From: Massilia pinisoli
Lineage (GTDB): Bacteria; Pseudomonadota; Gammaproteobacteria; Burkholderiales; Burkholderiaceae_D
Direction of reading: 5' to 3'
DNA: 64,000 nucleotides
Assembly: GCF_024753285.1 (NCBI RefSeq)
Contig: NZ_JANUGW010000009.1
Span: 174,841-238,840, forward strand
Shown: positions 62,084 through 64,000 of the stretch, one piece after another
How positions within the stretch are numbered: the first letter of the stretch is position 1
How the letters are laid out: every line of letters begins with the position of its first letter
The notes under the pieces: generated by a model
What the model was told of the DNA's origin: nothing
What the model saw: the letters and a program-made list of their open reading frames with translations, nothing else
Database searches by the model: none
Translations under genes and position numbers: made by a program

Positions 62084-62632
62084 TCACGCCAAGGACACGT
62101 GCCCGACCCCGTAGACGGCGACGCCCGTGTCGGCCGCCGGTTCGCGCTCCCACAACCGGAACCGCACGAGCGTCCAGTCGCCTGGCTCGTAGCCCGCCAC
62201 CGCCGCGAGCGCCCGGCCGCCTTCGACCGCCTCCGCGGCAAGCGCCGTTTCGTGCCGGCGCAGCGCTGCGAGGTCGGTGCCGGGCGGGATGGGCCGCCGC
62301 TCGACCGTCGCAAAGCGGGCCTGCGCGATACTGTCCGCAAGCCGTGCGTCCCACACGAGCCACGTCGCGACGGACGGCCGCCCGAACGCGTCCGACACGC
62401 CGGCGAACCCGGCGCCGTTCAGGAACGCGTGCATGCCCTCAACCGTGTTCCACACGTAGGACGGCGCATACGCGTTGTCCCGGCCCGGCCCCGCCTTGCG
62501 CGCGGCGAGATACGCCTTGAACAGCAAGCCCGGAAAGCCGTCCGTCAGATGCCCCCTGTCCGCGATGCGGCGGTCGATGAGCGCCATGTCGTAATCCGCC
62601 GGCAGCGGAAAGCGATACTGCATCGCGATCAT
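62084..62632 (-). CDS. DUF4865 family protein
   Basis: 182 residues beginning MIAMQYRFPLPADYDM, the characteristic start of DUF4865. Further recognisable parts are FPGLLFKAYLAARK and YAPSYVWNTVEGMHAFLNG. It is found next to tautomerases and LysR regulators in many proteobacteria, and resembles dimeric ferredoxin-like monooxygenase folds at low level. The activity is unknown. Start overlaps the tautomerase stop as ATGA. Last gene of a three-gene operon divergent from the LysR gene at 63098. Confidence 0.85.
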   Translation of the reverse strand: MIAMQYRFPLPADYDMALIDRRIADRGHLTDGFPGLLFKAYLAARKAGPGRDNAYAPSYVWNTVEGMHAFLNGAGFAGVSDAFGRPSVATWLVWDARLADSIAQARFATVERRPIPPGTDLAALRRHETALAAEAVEGGRALAAVAGYEPGDWTLVRFRLWEREPAADTGVAVYGVGHVSLA

Positions 62633-62841
62633 GACGACGCTCCCGGTTCCGCCTGCGGCGCCGCGATGCCGTTGCTGAACGACCAGTCGGCGTAATCCGT
62701 CGTCTGGACGATGACCATCAGATCTTCCGCGCGCAATCCGGGCGAGTCGGCCAGCAGCTCGGCGAGCCGTCGATAGAACGCCTGCTTGGTGGCGGCGTCG
62801 CGCGGTTTGCCGCGCCGGAGGGAAATGCGGGCGAATGGCAT
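62629..62841 (-). CDS. Tautomerase-family protein (4-oxalocrotonate tautomerase-like)
   Basis: 70 residues, with Pro directly after the initiator Met (MPFARISLRRG), the catalytic general base of the superfamily once Met is removed. Length equals the single-domain 4-OT type, and a central Arg-rich region (KPRDAATKQAFYRRLAEL) helps substrate binding. GAGGAGG stands 5 bases before ATG 62841, which decides the start. It lies 10 bp after a 47-residue gene and overlaps DUF4865. The substrate is presumably an enol or keto acid, not identified. Confidence 0.88.
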   Translation of the reverse strand: MPFARISLRRGKPRDAATKQAFYRRLAELLADSPGLRAEDLMVIVQTTDYADWSFSNGIAAPQAEPGASS

Positions 62842-62851
62842 GGCGGCCTCC

Positions 62852-62995
62852 TCAACGTGGCGTGGTCGGGACATCGCCGAGCAGGCGCGCAGCCGTTGCG
62901 GCGGCGGGCCAGCCGGCGTAGAACGCAAGGTGCGTCACGGCCAACGCCGGCACGGCGCCGAGGGCGCGCTGGCCCATGCCTTTCAGAGTCGTCAT
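62852..62995 (-). CDS. 47-residue small protein upstream of the tautomerase
   Basis: Short gene with a clear ribosome site (AGGAG, 8 bases before ATG 62995). Residues 11-38 are hydrophobic (ALGAVPALAVTHLAFYAGW), enough for one transmembrane helix. It is positioned as first gene of the tautomerase/DUF4865 operon, 10 bp before the tautomerase. Unrecognised, but the spacing and ribosome site make it more credible than a random short frame. Confidence 0.5.
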   Translation of the reverse strand: MTTLKGMGQRALGAVPALAVTHLAFYAGWPAAATAARLLGDVPTTPR

Positions 62996-63065
62996 CGTCG
63001 TTTCTCCTGTCGTGGTTGATGTGGCCATCATAGCTACGTGAAACCATTTGGAAAATCGAATATAT

Positions 63066-63082
63066 TTGAACCAATTGTTCAA
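63066..63082. promoter_or_regulatory. Dyad TTGAAC-CAATT-GTTCAA, candidate LysR operator
   Basis: Perfect 6-5-6 inverted repeat with a LysR-type T-N11-A layout, 15 bp before the LysR start, in the AT-rich gap between divergent LysR and the tautomerase operon (62996-63097). Confidence 0.5.
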
Positions 63083-63097
63083 TAAAACGGGACTATC

Positions 63098-63985
63098 ATG
63101 CGTCGCACGAATTTCGACATGGATGCGTTGCGCAGCTTTTGCGAAGGCGTCGCCCTCGGCAGCTTCGCGAAGGCGGCCGACCGGCTCGGACGGTCGACGT
63201 CGGCCATCAGCATGCAAATGAAGAAACTCGAGGCCCAGGCGGGCACGGACTTGTTGCGCAAATCGGGACGCGGGCTGGAACTGACGGCCGCGGGCGAACT
63301 GCTGCTCGGTTACGCGCGCCGCATCCTCGATCTGAACGACGAAGCGTGCGCGGCCGTGACCGGCATGCACCTCGACGGCGCCGTCAGGTTGGGGTTGCAG
63401 GAAGACTTCGGCGAGGGCTTGCTGTCCAACGTACTGGCCCGGTTCACGCGCAGCCATCCGGACTTGCAGATCGAGGCGGTCATTGCCCGCAACGCGGACC
63501 TGGTCGCGCAGCTGCAAGCGGGAAAGCTCGATCTCGCACTCGCGTGGCACACGGGCGCAGAACTTCCGCACGTGGACGTGCTGGGCGACTATCCGATGCG
63601 GTGGGTGGGCGCCGCGGCGCACGCGCCTGCGCGCGAGCCCGTGCGGCTCGTCGTGTTGCAGGCGCCCTGCTTCATGCGCAAGGTGGCGACCGATGCGCTC
63701 GACCGGGCCGGCATTCCCTGGCGGATCGTGTACACGAGCCCGAGTCTGGCAGGCATCTGGGCCGCCGTCGCGGCCGGGCTCGGCGTCACGGTGCGCACGC
63801 CCCTCGGCCTGCCCGGCGATGTGTGCCTCCTGGACGGCACGGACGGCCTGCCGGCCCTTCCGGGCATCCGGCTCGCGCTGTTCAACGCGGCGGCGACGCC
63901 GTCGCCGGCCTGCGCGCGCATGGGCGCCCTCATCCGGGAACACGTCGTGGCCACGCCGGAGGAGAGACGCGCGGGCACCGTATAA
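63098..63985 (+). CDS. LysR-family transcriptional regulator
   Basis: 295 residues. N-terminal winged helix-turn-helix (about 7-66: ALRSFCEGVALGSFAKAADRLGRSTSAISMQMKKLEAQAG), then a LysR effector domain (about 90-280) with the RLGLQEDFGEGLLSNVLARF opening. The recognition helix R-S-T-S-A-I-S-M-Q is that of a subgroup usually divergent from a tautomerase or oxidoreductase operon, as here. Start ATG 63098 lacks a strong ribosome site. Complete within the window. A TTGAAC/GTTCAA dyad just upstream is its likely autoregulatory site. Confidence 0.93.
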   Translation: MRRTNFDMDALRSFCEGVALGSFAKAADRLGRSTSAISMQMKKLEAQAGTDLLRKSGRGLELTAAGELLLGYARRILDLNDEACAAVTGMHLDGAVRLGLQEDFGEGLLSNVLARFTRSHPDLQIEAVIARNADLVAQLQAGKLDLALAWHTGAELPHVDVLGDYPMRWVGAAAHAPAREPVRLVVLQAPCFMRKVATDALDRAGIPWRIVYTSPSLAGIWAAVAAGLGVTVRTPLGLPGDVCLLDGTDGLPALPGIRLALFNAAATPSPACARMGALIREHVVATPEERRAGTV

Positions 63986-64000
63986 AACGGCCCGGCCGGG

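Overview
This 64-kb window looks like chromosome from a high-GC betaproteobacterium of the order Burkholderiales, most likely Oxalobacteraceae of the Massilia/Telluria type. The reasons are the strongly G/C-biased third codon positions, an RpoD with a long Ala-rich N-terminus and an acidic insert, the ftsK-lolA-rarA-serS, hemC-hemD-hemX-hemY/ppc and glnB/nadE neighbourhoods, and the mix of bacteriophytochrome, TonB receptor and secreted carbohydrate-active proteins. The genus is inferred from memory of gene order, not from a search.

Layout. 1-9.6 kb: the start of an M4 thermolysin-like protease (cut by the window edge), a zinc alcohol dehydrogenase with a His-rich partner, a four-gene operon (HAD hydrolase, APH-type kinase, class III aminotransferase/phospho-lyase-like, Lrp/AsnC regulator), a YpfJ-type zinc peptidase, and a methyltransferase broken by one extra base. 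9.7-14.7 kb: a SLAC1/TehA channel, then a 0.46-kb block present twice (tRNA-Ser(CGA) with a tail of stacked hairpins) on either side of a GH5 lipoprotein, then serS. 14.8-21.8 kb: a small polysaccharide module (polymerase-like protein, glycosyltransferase, flippase) divergent from two paralogous secreted beta-helix proteins. 21.8-28.4 kb: housekeeping genes rarA, lolA, ftsK, trxB and an Smr-domain protein. 28.6-36.3 kb: bacteriophytochrome kinase, TRIC channel, glnB, nadE, a FemAB/GNAT-like protein, a methyltransferase and an acetyltransferase.

36.3-45.7 kb: a LysR regulator divergent from a TonB-dependent receptor, an alpha/beta hydrolase and a complete branched-chain-amino-acid-type ABC importer. 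Read together they suggest an outer-to-inner-membrane uptake and hydrolysis route for one unidentified substrate. 45.8-57.6 kb: ppa, hemY-hemX-hemD-hemC, ppc, an outer-membrane-type protein and rpoD. 58.1-64 kb: a ProQ/FinO protein, a DEDD exonuclease, three c-type cytochromes with no dehydrogenase, a small conserved protein, and a DUF4865/tautomerase/small-protein operon divergent from a LysR gene at the right edge.

The most unusual structure is the duplicated tRNA-Ser tail. Each copy is a row of eight near-perfect hairpins. Every difference between copies falls in a loop or linker, apart from one paired (compensatory) change. The tail also carries a 40-bp inverted repeat that is antisense to the 3' third of the tRNA, and the transcription terminator is the tip of that repeat.
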